DNA of 64,000 nt from NCBI GenBank assembly GCA_045595165.1, contig JAZNZY010000027.1, forward strand, positions 1 to 64,000, in the 5' to 3' direction. Positions within the stretch are counted from its first letter, which is position 1. Every line of letters starts with the position of its first letter. Positions 15,515 through 24,590 of this stretch are shown one piece after another. This DNA comes from SFLA01 sp045595165 (lineage in GTDB: Bacteria > Bacillota > Clostridia > Oscillospirales > CAG-382). The notes under the pieces were generated by a model. It saw nothing but the letters and a program-made list of their open reading frames with translations. It searched no databases and was not told the DNA's origin. Made by a program: the position numbers and the translations under genes.

Positions 15515-16528
15515 ATGGCAGAATTTTCTAAAGATAAAAAGACTATACTCTCGGGTATAAAACCCTCCGGTGAATTAACGTTGGGCTCTTATATAGGTGC
15601 AATCAGAAATTGGAAACAGCTCCAGGAAGATTATAACTGTATATACTGTATTGCCGACCTTCACGCTATTACCGTAAGGCAAGATCCCGCATTGCTTCGA
15701 AAGCGCACGATCATGCAGCTGGCACAGTATATTGCCTGCGGTCTTGATCCCGAAAAAAACGTGCTCTTCCTTCAGAGCCACGTTCCCGCCCACGCAGAAT
15801 TGGGCTGGGTGCTTAATTGCTACACTATGGTGGGCGAGCTTAACCGTATGACGCAATTTAAGGATAAATCTGCAAAGCACTCCGACAACATAAATGCAGG
15901 TCTTTACGATTATCCCGTATTGATGGCGGCTGATATACTTCTTTATCAGACAGATCTTGTTCCCGTAGGCGAAGATCAGAAGCAGCACGTTGAGCTTTGC
16001 CGCGATATTGCTAACCGTTTCAACGGCGTTTACGGCGACGTTTTCAAAATGCCCGAGCCTTTTATTCCCAAACTGGGCGCAAGGATCATGAGCCTTTCCG
16101 ATCCCGAATCCAAGATGAGCAAATCCGAGAGCGATAACGGATGCATCTGCCTGCTTGACAGACCCGAGGATATTATGGCTCGCTTTAAGCGTGCGGTTAC
16201 CGATAGCGACACTTGCGTGCGTTTCGATCCCGTAAATAAAAAAGGTATATCCAACCTTATGACGATATGCTCTGCCGCTACCGGAATGACCTTTGAGCAG
16301 ATAGAAAATCAGTTTGCAGGCAAAGGTTACGGCGAATTCAAGCCTTTCGTAGGCGAAGCTGTTGTTGAGATGCTCCGTCCCGTAAGAGAAGAAACGGAAA
16401 GACTTCTTAAGGATAAAGCGTATCTCAATTCCGTTCTTGATAACGGAGCGCAGCAAGCGTCTTATCTTGCAAGACGCACTCTTTCCAAGGTTTACCGTAA
16501 GGTAGGCTTTTATTCCACGGATAAATAA
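15515..16528 (+). CDS. trpS: Tryptophanyl-tRNA synthetase
   Basis: This 337-residue class I synthetase has the HIGH-like signature TLGSYIGAIRNW (residues 20-31), CIADLHAIT, the VGEDQKQHVEL adenylate-binding loop and KMSKS within DPESKMSKSESD. The length is typical of the bacterial enzyme. It charges tRNA-Trp. Only five bases separate it from the aminotransferase gene, so no T-box leader can be present. It must share the upstream promoter. AAGAGG precedes the ATG. Confidence 0.97.
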   Translation: MAEFSKDKKTILSGIKPSGELTLGSYIGAIRNWKQLQEDYNCIYCIADLHAITVRQDPALLRKRTIMQLAQYIACGLDPEKNVLFLQSHVPAHAELGWVLNCYTMVGELNRMTQFKDKSAKHSDNINAGLYDYPVLMAADILLYQTDLVPVGEDQKQHVELCRDIANRFNGVYGDVFKMPEPFIPKLGARIMSLSDPESKMSKSESDNGCICLLDRPEDIMARFKRAVTDSDTCVRFDPVNKKGISNLMTICSAATGMTFEQIENQFAGKGYGEFKPFVGEAVVEMLRPVREETERLLKDKAYLNSVLDNGAQQASYLARRTLSKVYRKVGFYSTDK

Positions 16529-16547
16529 TAAAATTTGAGGTGTATTT

Positions 16548-18530
16548 GTGTCAAAGAAAAAGCCTGAATACGATAGCCACTCAATTTCATCACTTAAAGG
16601 AGCGGACAGAGTACGTCTGCGTCCTGCCGTTATTTTCGGAAGTGATGGTCTTGAGGGTTGTGAGCATTCTTTTTTCGAAATACTTTCAAACTCAATAGAT
16701 GAAGCGCGAGAGGGATACGGTAACGTAATTAACGTAACCGTATTCAACGATCACGCTATGATAGTCGAAGACTTCGGCAGAGGTGTACCTCTCGATTGGA
16801 ACGAAAAAGAGGGAAGATATAACTGGGAGCTTGTTTATTGCGAGCTTTATGCGGGCGGTAAATACGATAAGCAGGGCGGAAGTCCTTACGGATATTCCTT
16901 GGGAACCAACGGACTCGGAGCTTGCGCTACCCAGTATGCTTCAGAATATATGACGGTTACTTCCTGCTCCCGAGGTGTTAAGTCAACTATGGAGTTTTCC
17001 AAGGGTAATCCCGTTGGAGAACTGCAAAAAGAGCCTTGCGCAAAGGGCAAAAGCGGTACCACCGTAAAATGGAAGCCGGATTTTGACGTATTTACCGATA
17101 TATCCATTCCTTACGAGTTCTTTACAGAGGTGCTGAAGCGTCAGGCTGTTGCCAACGCAGGACTCACTTTGGTTCTTAACTGGCAAAATGCCGATGGAAG
17201 CTGGAAAAAAGACGAATACCTGTACCCCAACGGAATAATGGATTATATCAATGAAACCGTTGGTATGGGATATTTGACAGAACCCGTCCAGTATTCCTGC
17301 GAACGCGTTGGAAGAGATCGAGCCGATCAGCCCGATTACAATTTGCTTATAAATTTTGCTTTTTGTTTTTCCAATGAATCAAATTTCATTGAATATTACC
17401 ACAATTCATCTTTCCTTGAACACGGAGGCTCTCCCGAAAAAGCCGCTAAAACCGCTTTTGTATACGCTATTGATAAATATCTTAAAGATAACGGTAAATA
17501 TACAAAATCCGAGAGTAAAGTAACGTGGAACGATGTTGCGGATTCATTGGTGCTTGTAACCAACTGCTTCTCTACGGCGACTTCTTATTCCAACCAGACA
17601 AAAAAAGCTATAACAAACGTATTTATTGCCGATGCGATGACGGATTTCTTCAAGCAAAAGCTTGAGGTTTACTTTGCGGAAAATCCCGCTGCGGCAGATA
17701 AGGCGTGCCAGCAGGTGTTGGTTAATAAACGCAGCCGCGAATCTGCGGAGAGTATGCGTCTTAACGTTAAGAAAAAGCTTACCACCACGCTTGATATAAA
17801 CAACACGGTCGATAAGTTCGTAAACTGCCGCAGTAAGGATCCCGAAGTATGCGAACTGTATATCGTTGAGGGTGATTCCGCACTTACCAGTTGTAAGCTG
17901 GCGAGAGATCCCTCTTTTCAGGCAATAATTCCAGTAAGAGGTAAAACACTTAACTGTCTTAAAGCGTCTTACGAAGCCATATTCAAAAGCGATATTATCG
18001 TCGATCTTCTTAAGGTTATCGGCTGCGGAGTTGAAATTAAGGCAAAAGGAAGCAAAAACCTTACCGAATTCAACCTTGCTGCTTTGCGTTGGTCAAAGAT
18101 AATCATCTGTACCGATGCCGACGAAGACGGATACCAGATAAGAACGCTTATTCTCACGCTGTTTTACCGTCTGCTTCCCACGCTTATAAGAGAGGGAAGA
18201 GTGTATATTGCTGAAACGCCGCTGTATGAGATAACCACCAAGGACGATACTTTCTTTGCTTATGATGAGCAGGAAAAAGCGTCTATACTTTCCAAGATCG
18301 GTAACGCCAAATATACCATTCAGCGTTCAAAAGGTCTTGGTGAAAACGATGCCGATATGATGTCCCGTACCACAATGGCGCCTGCTACAAGAAAGCTTGT
18401 GCGTATCACTCCCGATGACGAAACGAAAACGTACGAAATGTTTGACGTTCTGTTGGGTGATAACCTTGCCGGCAGAAAGCAGTTTATTGCGGAAAACGGT
18501 GCAAGATATCTCGATCTTGCAGATTATTGA
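16548..18530 (+). CDS. Divergent type IIA DNA topoisomerase, B (ParE/GyrB-like) subunit
   Basis: This 660-residue protein has the order GHKL ATPase, transducer, Toprim. The Mg-binding EILSNSIDEA and GRGVPL motifs and the loop GTNGLGACATQYAS are visible, as are the Toprim EGDSALTSCKLARD and TDADEDGYQIRTL. Several normally invariant stretches differ: RKRPGMYIG is replaced by VRLRPAVIFGS, GLHGVGA by GTNGLGA, and EGDSAGGSA by EGDSALTSC. It pairs with the A subunit 15 bp downstream and would relax or decatenate DNA using ATP. The GTG start has GAGGTG upstream. It is probably a second enzyme in addition to a canonical gyrase elsewhere. Confidence 0.85.
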   Translation: MSKKKPEYDSHSISSLKGADRVRLRPAVIFGSDGLEGCEHSFFEILSNSIDEAREGYGNVINVTVFNDHAMIVEDFGRGVPLDWNEKEGRYNWELVYCELYAGGKYDKQGGSPYGYSLGTNGLGACATQYASEYMTVTSCSRGVKSTMEFSKGNPVGELQKEPCAKGKSGTTVKWKPDFDVFTDISIPYEFFTEVLKRQAVANAGLTLVLNWQNADGSWKKDEYLYPNGIMDYINETVGMGYLTEPVQYSCERVGRDRADQPDYNLLINFAFCFSNESNFIEYYHNSSFLEHGGSPEKAAKTAFVYAIDKYLKDNGKYTKSESKVTWNDVADSLVLVTNCFSTATSYSNQTKKAITNVFIADAMTDFFKQKLEVYFAENPAAADKACQQVLVNKRSRESAESMRLNVKKKLTTTLDINNTVDKFVNCRSKDPEVCELYIVEGDSALTSCKLARDPSFQAIIPVRGKTLNCLKASYEAIFKSDIIVDLLKVIGCGVEIKAKGSKNLTEFNLAALRWSKIIICTDADEDGYQIRTLILTLFYRLLPTLIREGRVYIAETPLYEITTKDDTFFAYDEQEKASILSKIGNAKYTIQRSKGLGENDADMMSRTTMAPATRKLVRITPDDETKTYEMFDVLLGDNLAGRKQFIAENGARYLDLADY

Positions 18531-18545
18531 TAGGGAGGTATAACT

Positions 18546-20768
18546 ATGGCTAAAAAGAAAAAAGTCGAACCTGCTCCTATCAAGCTTGCGGAAGTTGTCA
18601 ATACTCCCATTACCGAAATACTGGAAAGTAATTATATGCCCTACGCCATGAGCGTAATCGTTTCCCGTGCTATTCCCGAAATCGACGGTCTTAAGCCTTC
18701 CCACAGAAAGCTTTTGTACTCCATGTATAAAATGGGACTTATGACCGGGCAAAAGGTTAAAAGCGCCAAGGTTGTCGGTCAGACAATGATGCTCAATCCC
18801 CACGGTGATGCGGCTATATACGAAACACTTGTCCGTCTTACTACGGGCAGAGAATCCCTTTTGCATCCTCTTATAGAATCCAAGGGTGCTTTCGGTAAAC
18901 AGTATTCCGATATGGTGTTTTCCGCTTCCCGTTATACTGAGTGTAAGCTTGCTCCCATTTGCGAAGAGCTTTTTGACGGTATCGACAGGGACGGTGTTGA
19001 CTTTGTAGATAACTATGACGGCACGATGAAGGAGCCTACGCTTCTTCCGGTTTCGTTCCCCAATATTCTTGTTGCACCCAATAACGGTATTGCGGTAGGT
19101 ATGACCAGCCGTATATGCTCCTTTAACCTGGGCGAACTGTGCGACGCAACGTCGCTGTATCTTAAAAACGGACACGTTACCGTGCCCGAGCTTTTGGAAA
19201 TAATGCCTGCACCTGATTTTCCCACAGGCGGTCAGCTTATTTACGATAAAGAAAAGATGGCTGATATCTATTCTACAGGCGTGGGAACCTTCCGTGTTCG
19301 TTCCAAGTGGCGTGTTGAGGGAAATCATATTGAAATATACGAAATTCCCTATACTACCACTGCGGAAAAAATCAGAGATTCCATAGTTAAGCTGGTTAAA
19401 GAGGGCAAGGTTAAGGAGATCTCCGATGTACGTGACGAGATCGGTCTTCACGGCCTTACCCTTACTATCGATATCAAGCGCGGTGCAGATCCCGATAAGC
19501 TTATGTCAAAGCTTTGCAAATCCACTCCTTTGGAGGATACCTTCGGATGTAACTTCAATATCCTGATCGGCGGTGTTCCCCGCACCTTGGGAATTCCCGA
19601 GATTATCGAAGAGTGGAGCGCTTTCCGTGTAGAGTGTCTGCGTCGTAACTATATTTACGATCTGGGCAAAAAAAGTGATAAGCTTCATCTTTTGTACGGC
19701 TTGCGCAAGATATTGCTGGATATAGATAAAGCAATTGCGATAATCCGTCATACCGAAAACGAAAAAGACGTTGTTCCCAATTTGATGAAGGGCTTCGATA
19801 TTGATAAGATACAAGCGGAATTTGTAGCCGATATCAAGCTGAGAAATCTTAACAGAGAGTACATTCTCAACCGCACGGAAGAGATAGGCGATCTTGAAAA
19901 AGAAATTGAAGAGCTCAAGAGTCTTATAGCATCCGAGCGTAAGATACGCAACGTTATTATCAAGCAACTGGGCAAGATAAAAGATAAATACGGCAAGCCC
20001 CGCAAGACTGAGGTTCTCAGTTCCGAAAGTGTTACCGCCGTTTCCGATGAACCTAAATTTGAAGATTATCCCTGCTTTATGTTCGTAAGTAAGGAAGGTT
20101 ATTTCAAGAAATGCCTTCCCGCATCCTTGCGCGGCAGCGATGTCCAAAAGTTTAAAGAAGGCGACGAACTGCTTATAAGCACTGAAACTACCAACGGCGC
20201 TGAGGTATTGTTCTTCACCAATCACGCTCAGGTTTATAAAGCTCATATGTATGATTTTGACGATGTCAAAGCATCTGCTTTGGGCGAATATGTTCCCGCA
20301 AAGCTGGGCTTTGAAGATGGGGAAAAGGTTGTAGCTGCCCACGCAATGTCAGATTTCAACGGTAACTTCGTTGTTTTCTATGAAAACGGAAAAGCAGTTA
20401 AATTCCCTGCAGAGGTTTATAAAACCGTAACAAACCGCAAAAAATTAACCAATGCTCTTGCCTCCGGATCAGTGGCGGTAGGTGTTTTCAGGGGCGGAAA
20501 TGATAAGCAGGAATATCTTATTATCTCTTCCGCATCCAGAGCTTTGCTCATAAAAGAAAAGCAAATAACCGAAAAATCCACCAGAAGTGCTTCCGGTGCA
20601 ACGGTAATGACACTTAAAAAAGGTCATACCGTTATCAGCGCATCTGTGTATGATCCCAATGTACGAGCTTTGGAAAAAGAAAGCCGTTATCGTAAATCTT
20701 CGTTGCCGTCTACCGGCGGACTTTTCGAGGATGACGATCCCGAGCTTAACCAAATGACATTAATTTAA
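18546..20768 (+). CDS. Divergent type IIA DNA topoisomerase, A (ParC/GyrA-like) subunit
   Basis: The protein has 740 residues. The winged-helix region carries SVIVSRAIPEIDGLKPSHRKLLYSMYKMG-type sequence. The active-site Tyr130 lies in SASRYTECKL, close in position to GyrA Tyr122. The quinolone-region equivalent is HGDAAIYETLVRL. A coiled coil follows (NRTEEIGDLEKEIEELKSLI). The C-terminal domain has degenerate blades (for example KEGYFKKCL, ALLIKEKQ) but no GyrA-box QRRGGKG. It therefore probably cannot introduce supercoils, which favours a topoisomerase IV-like activity. AGGGAGG precedes the ATG. It forms a two-gene unit with the B subunit. Confidence 0.86.
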   Translation: MAKKKKVEPAPIKLAEVVNTPITEILESNYMPYAMSVIVSRAIPEIDGLKPSHRKLLYSMYKMGLMTGQKVKSAKVVGQTMMLNPHGDAAIYETLVRLTTGRESLLHPLIESKGAFGKQYSDMVFSASRYTECKLAPICEELFDGIDRDGVDFVDNYDGTMKEPTLLPVSFPNILVAPNNGIAVGMTSRICSFNLGELCDATSLYLKNGHVTVPELLEIMPAPDFPTGGQLIYDKEKMADIYSTGVGTFRVRSKWRVEGNHIEIYEIPYTTTAEKIRDSIVKLVKEGKVKEISDVRDEIGLHGLTLTIDIKRGADPDKLMSKLCKSTPLEDTFGCNFNILIGGVPRTLGIPEIIEEWSAFRVECLRRNYIYDLGKKSDKLHLLYGLRKILLDIDKAIAIIRHTENEKDVVPNLMKGFDIDKIQAEFVADIKLRNLNREYILNRTEEIGDLEKEIEELKSLIASERKIRNVIIKQLGKIKDKYGKPRKTEVLSSESVTAVSDEPKFEDYPCFMFVSKEGYFKKCLPASLRGSDVQKFKEGDELLISTETTNGAEVLFFTNHAQVYKAHMYDFDDVKASALGEYVPAKLGFEDGEKVVAAHAMSDFNGNFVVFYENGKAVKFPAEVYKTVTNRKKLTNALASGSVAVGVFRGGNDKQEYLIISSASRALLIKEKQITEKSTRSASGATVMTLKKGHTVISASVYDPNVRALEKESRYRKSSLPSTGGLFEDDDPELNQMTLI

Positions 20769-20793
20769 ACTTTATCGGAAAGGGGTGTTCTCG

Positions 20794-22800
20794 TTGAAGA
20801 AAATATTCTCTCAATATATTGCCGATCTTTTGGCTTTTACAGCGCTTATCATTGCTTCGATAATGTCATTTTCTTTTAAGAATGTTCTTTCGGGTTGGAT
20901 ATGTTTATCGGTTGCTTTGGTCTTTGCGGTAATTATTGTTACCGTCGAACTGATCAAGTTGAGATGGAAGCTTCCCGAGCAAACCGAAAAATCCATTTCT
21001 GCACTTACCGTAAGCTTTTTGATGAAACTGGAGCATCCCGCGATACTTGTTGATGATCACGGTAAACTTATTTGGCATAACGAAGCGTTGTCCGTGATAG
21101 ACAAAGCAAAAACAGCCAAGCACGGTGTGAATATCGGTGATATCTTTGACGGTGTATTACTGCCGCGAAAGAATAACGATGACAGCGGTCCCGCAGAATA
21201 CGAAGCGGATAACCGTCATTTTACCGTTCAGCATTATCCGGTGTTCGGCTCTGCAAAAAGATATGATCTTTGTATTATGTACGATGATACCCCTTTGTTT
21301 GAGCGTAAGAAGTACATTTCGATGCATAATCCTGCGGTAATGTATATCGTTGTGGATAACTTTTCCGAACTGGCGCAGGGACTAAAGGATAATTACCGTG
21401 CATCCTCCGCAAAGGTCAGTTCCGTACTTACCGAGTGGGCGGCAACCTTTAACGGACTTATCAAGGAATTTGAGCGTGATAAGTACATCTGCGTGTTTGA
21501 TGAGCAGTACGTTTCCGATATGATCGAATCAGATTTCGATATTATCGATCTTGTTTCCGCAGTAACCGCTTCGGACGGCGGTGCACCTCTTACCATTTCT
21601 ATCGGCGTCGCCGCAATCGACGGCTCCTTCTCGGAAAAAGAGGAAACTGCCATGCAGGCGCTTCAGCTTGCTCTTCAAAAGGGCGGTGCGCAGGCTGTTG
21701 TGCGCGATCGCACTCAGGCGCGTAATTACGGTGCAAGAGTCCGTGCCGCCAAAAAAGACAGTAAAGGTCCTTCCCGTAATGCCGCTTTTGCTCTCGGAAA
21801 TCTTATCGAGAATGCTTCAAACGTAATAATTATGGGACATAAAAATCCCGATTTCGATTCTATCGCATCTTGCGTTGGAATTGCAAGACTTGCCTTTATG
21901 TACGGTAAAAGACCGTTCATAATCGTAAGCGAACGGGATATGGATATTGCGCCTGCAATGCAGATGCTTTTGGGCTTGGAAGAGTATAAAAATGTATTTG
22001 TCGATGACATTTATGCTCAAGAGCTTATCACTCCTTCCGCGTTGCTTGTCGTAGTGGACGTTAATAATATAGATGTATTGGCATCTGCCGAGGTGTTTAA
22101 CAATGCTTCTCAGATCGCTATTATCGATCACCATATCAAAAAAGAAGATTTTACACGTTCCATATCTCTTGAGTTTATCGATCCTTCCGCTTCTTCTGCA
22201 TCCGAGCTTGTCAGTGAAATTCTTGAAGAAAAGCTTCCCGCAGGAGCAATGAAGAAGGAAGAGGCAATTTTGCTGTTCGCAGGAATTTTGCTGGATACAC
22301 AAAACTTTACCCGAGGCACGGGCGTGCGTACCTTTGGCGCTTCATTCTATTTGCGCAGTCTTGGCGCAGATCCCGGTGAAGCGAGAGAATTGTTCAAAAA
22401 CGATCTCGACGAATATATCAAGCTTGCTCGTATCGAGCGTAATATCTACAGATACAGAGATAACATTGCCGTTTCTTTCTTTGACGGAGTAGGAACGGAC
22501 GTTGACTACCGTCTGTGCTGTACCGTGGCAGACCGTATGCTCACAATCGAAAACGTTGATGCTTCATTTGTTGTCTGTCAGGTGGGAAGCGACGTGCGCA
22601 TTTCCGCCCGATCTCGCAGTGACGAGTTGAACGTGGGCACCGTCATGACACATTTCGGCGGTGGCGGCAGATTTGATGCAGCAGCTTGCAAGATTGAAAA
22701 CAGCGAAACAAACGAAATTTTAAAACAGTTGGAAACCGCAATAGATGATTTTTGCGATGGAAAATTAAGGAGGAAAGACGATGAAAGTACTGCTTCTTGA
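20794..22800 (+). CDS. gdpP: GdpP-type cyclic-di-AMP phosphodiesterase
   Basis: About 668 residues from TTG 20794, which has AAGGGG eight bases upstream; an alternative GTG at 20785 lies inside that ribosome site. The domain order is that of GdpP/YybT. Two transmembrane helices span residues 8-50, followed by a PAS-like domain (ILVDDHGKLIWHNEAL), a degenerate GGDEF-like domain and a DHH/DHHA1 phosphodiesterase. The catalytic motifs are HKNPDFDSIAS, VVDVN, IIDHHIK and the GGGGRFDAAA loop. It hydrolyses c-di-AMP at the membrane. The downstream rplI-dnaB order is the same as in Bacillus. Confidence 0.94.
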   Translation: MKKIFSQYIADLLAFTALIIASIMSFSFKNVLSGWICLSVALVFAVIIVTVELIKLRWKLPEQTEKSISALTVSFLMKLEHPAILVDDHGKLIWHNEALSVIDKAKTAKHGVNIGDIFDGVLLPRKNNDDSGPAEYEADNRHFTVQHYPVFGSAKRYDLCIMYDDTPLFERKKYISMHNPAVMYIVVDNFSELAQGLKDNYRASSAKVSSVLTEWAATFNGLIKEFERDKYICVFDEQYVSDMIESDFDIIDLVSAVTASDGGAPLTISIGVAAIDGSFSEKEETAMQALQLALQKGGAQAVVRDRTQARNYGARVRAAKKDSKGPSRNAAFALGNLIENASNVIIMGHKNPDFDSIASCVGIARLAFMYGKRPFIIVSERDMDIAPAMQMLLGLEEYKNVFVDDIYAQELITPSALLVVVDVNNIDVLASAEVFNNASQIAIIDHHIKKEDFTRSISLEFIDPSASSASELVSEILEEKLPAGAMKKEEAILLFAGILLDTQNFTRGTGVRTFGASFYLRSLGADPGEARELFKNDLDEYIKLARIERNIYRYRDNIAVSFFDGVGTDVDYRLCCTVADRMLTIENVDASFVVCQVGSDVRISARSRSDELNVGTVMTHFGGGGRFDAAACKIENSETNEILKQLETAIDDFCDGKLRRKDDESTAS

Positions 22801-23224
22801 GGATGTACGCAGTCAGGGAAAAAAAGGTGAGATTATCGAGGCTTCCGATGGATATGCCAGAAATTTTCTTATCCCGAAAAAGCTTGCTGTCGAAGCTACT
22901 CCCCAGATACTTACGGAATATAAAAACAAAAAAGCATCCGAGGCACACAAAAAAGCCGAGGAAAAGAAGGCGGCGCAGGAGGCTGCCGCAAAGATCGACG
23001 GTAAGAGTATTGTTTACCGTGCAACCGGCGGAGCTGATGGCAGACTGTATGCCGCGGTGACCGCTTCCGATCTCAGCGCAAAGATAAACGAAACCTTTGG
23101 TATCAACGTAGACAAGCGTAAGCTCGTTCTTAATGATAATATAAAAAACGTTGGCGAATACAATGTAACGGTTAAGCTTTATCCGGAGATTTCCGCGAAA
23201 CTTAAAGTTATAGTAGAAAATTAA
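22781..23224 (+). CDS. rplI: 50S ribosomal protein L9
   Basis: The 147-residue L9 has the N-terminal domain signature GKKGEIIEASDGYARNFLIPK. A long Lys/Ala-rich connecting helix spans about residues 45-75, followed by the C-terminal RNA-binding domain. It overlaps the gdpP end by 20 bp and has an AGGAGG site within gdpP. The length is normal. Confidence 0.97.
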   Translation: MKVLLLEDVRSQGKKGEIIEASDGYARNFLIPKKLAVEATPQILTEYKNKKASEAHKKAEEKKAAQEAAAKIDGKSIVYRATGGADGRLYAAVTASDLSAKINETFGINVDKRKLVLNDNIKNVGEYNVTVKLYPEISAKLKVIVEN

Positions 23225-23240
23225 GGAACGGAAGATTATA

Positions 23241-24590
23241 ATGCCCGAAATTGATTCTATTCGACAGATGCCATATTCCTTGGAGGCAGAGCAGGCGATA
23301 CTGGGAATTATCCTTGTTGACCCGCAAAAAATTGCCAGAATAAGTGAAAAGGTAAAAAGTGAAGACTTTTATCTTGAACGACACGCGGTAATATATAACG
23401 CAATGACCGGTATGTTCCGCAGTAATGTGGAGATTGACATCGTTACGCTCATTGAACAAATTACCAAAATGGGCACTTATTCTGAAGGAGATGCGGCAAA
23501 GTATATCAAGCAGCTTGTTGATATGGCTTCCGCCGCCACAAATATTGACGAATACGTTCGTATCATTAAGGATAAGACCGTACTTCGCCAGCTTATATCT
23601 GCGGCAAGAGAGATTACCGATAACGCATATTCTGAAATCGGTGAGGTTCGTGATATTGTAGATTCTGCGGAAAAGGCTATTTACGATATTTCTGCCGATA
23701 AGTATTCGGACCGTTTTATGCACATAAGGGAAGCCATTGTTCAGGCGCTGGATATTTATCACGAGCTTGAGAAAAATCCTGAAGGAGCTACCGGATACAG
23801 AACGGGCTTTTCGTCATTGGATAGATACTTGCTCGGACTCGGTCCCGGAGATCTGGTCATTCTTGGCGCACGTCCCGGTGTAGGTAAAACATCGTTCGCT
23901 TTGAATATTGCCGCGAATATAGCGCGGTCTTCCAAAAAAGAGGTTGCTATATTCTCTTTGGAAATGACAGCAGATCAGTTGGTAAACCGTATGCTGTCCA
24001 CCGAGGCGGCGGTTCACAGCTCTGCATTGCGTACCGGCAGAATTTTGCCCGAGGAATGGAGCAGAATAGCAACAGCGGCATCTTCGCTTTCCTCTTTGGA
24101 TATATTGATCGATGATACTTCTGATATAACCACAACTGCTATGAAAGCAAAGCTTCGCAGGTGTAAAAATTTGGGGTTGGTTGTTATCGACTACCTACAG
24201 CTTATCAGGGGCGAAAGCCATACGGATAATAAGGTTCTTGAAGTTGCGGATATCACCCGTGATCTTAAGCTTATGGGCAAAGATCTCGGTGTTCCCATAA
24301 TTCTCCTTTCTCAGCTTGCCAGACGAAGCGAACAGAGAAACGAAAAGCGTCCTATGCTTTCCGACCTTCGTGATTCCGGCGCTATCGAGCAGGATGCGGA
24401 CATGGTAATTTTTCTTAACAAGGAAACTTCTTCAGATAAAAATGCTCCGCCTACACAGGGCGATTTCGAAGCGGTTGAATGTATCGTAGCCAAGAACAGG
24501 CACGGTGCCCAAGGTATAGCAAAGCTTGCTTGGTACGGAAGTACGTTCCGCTTTGTTTCTGTAGACGAGGATACTAATGAACCCGATTAA
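23241..24590 (+). CDS. dnaB: Replicative DNA helicase DnaB
   Basis: The 449-residue hexameric helicase has an N-terminal DnaB domain beginning MPYSLEAEQAILG. The RecA-like motor holds Walker A GARPGVGKTSFALN near residue 209, ALEMTADQL-like H1a (here SLEMTADQL), the Walker B region VVIDYLQLI, and the RSEQRNEKRPMLSDLRDSGAIEQDAD motif H4 region. It unwinds DNA at the replication fork (named DnaC in Bacillus). It follows rplI by 16 bp and overlaps tilS by 14. Confidence 0.97.
   Translation: MPEIDSIRQMPYSLEAEQAILGIILVDPQKIARISEKVKSEDFYLERHAVIYNAMTGMFRSNVEIDIVTLIEQITKMGTYSEGDAAKYIKQLVDMASAATNIDEYVRIIKDKTVLRQLISAAREITDNAYSEIGEVRDIVDSAEKAIYDISADKYSDRFMHIREAIVQALDIYHELEKNPEGATGYRTGFSSLDRYLLGLGPGDLVILGARPGVGKTSFALNIAANIARSSKKEVAIFSLEMTADQLVNRMLSTEAAVHSSALRTGRILPEEWSRIATAASSLSSLDILIDDTSDITTTAMKAKLRRCKNLGLVVIDYLQLIRGESHTDNKVLEVADITRDLKLMGKDLGVPIILLSQLARRSEQRNEKRPMLSDLRDSGAIEQDADMVIFLNKETSSDKNAPPTQGDFEAVECIVAKNRHGAQGIAKLAWYGSTFRFVSVDEDTNEPD

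Noticed and set aside
15505..15520. T-box leader for trpS (and likewise for cysS at 50630-50640)
   Set aside because: Only 5 and 11 bp separate these genes from the previous ones; no leader can fit.
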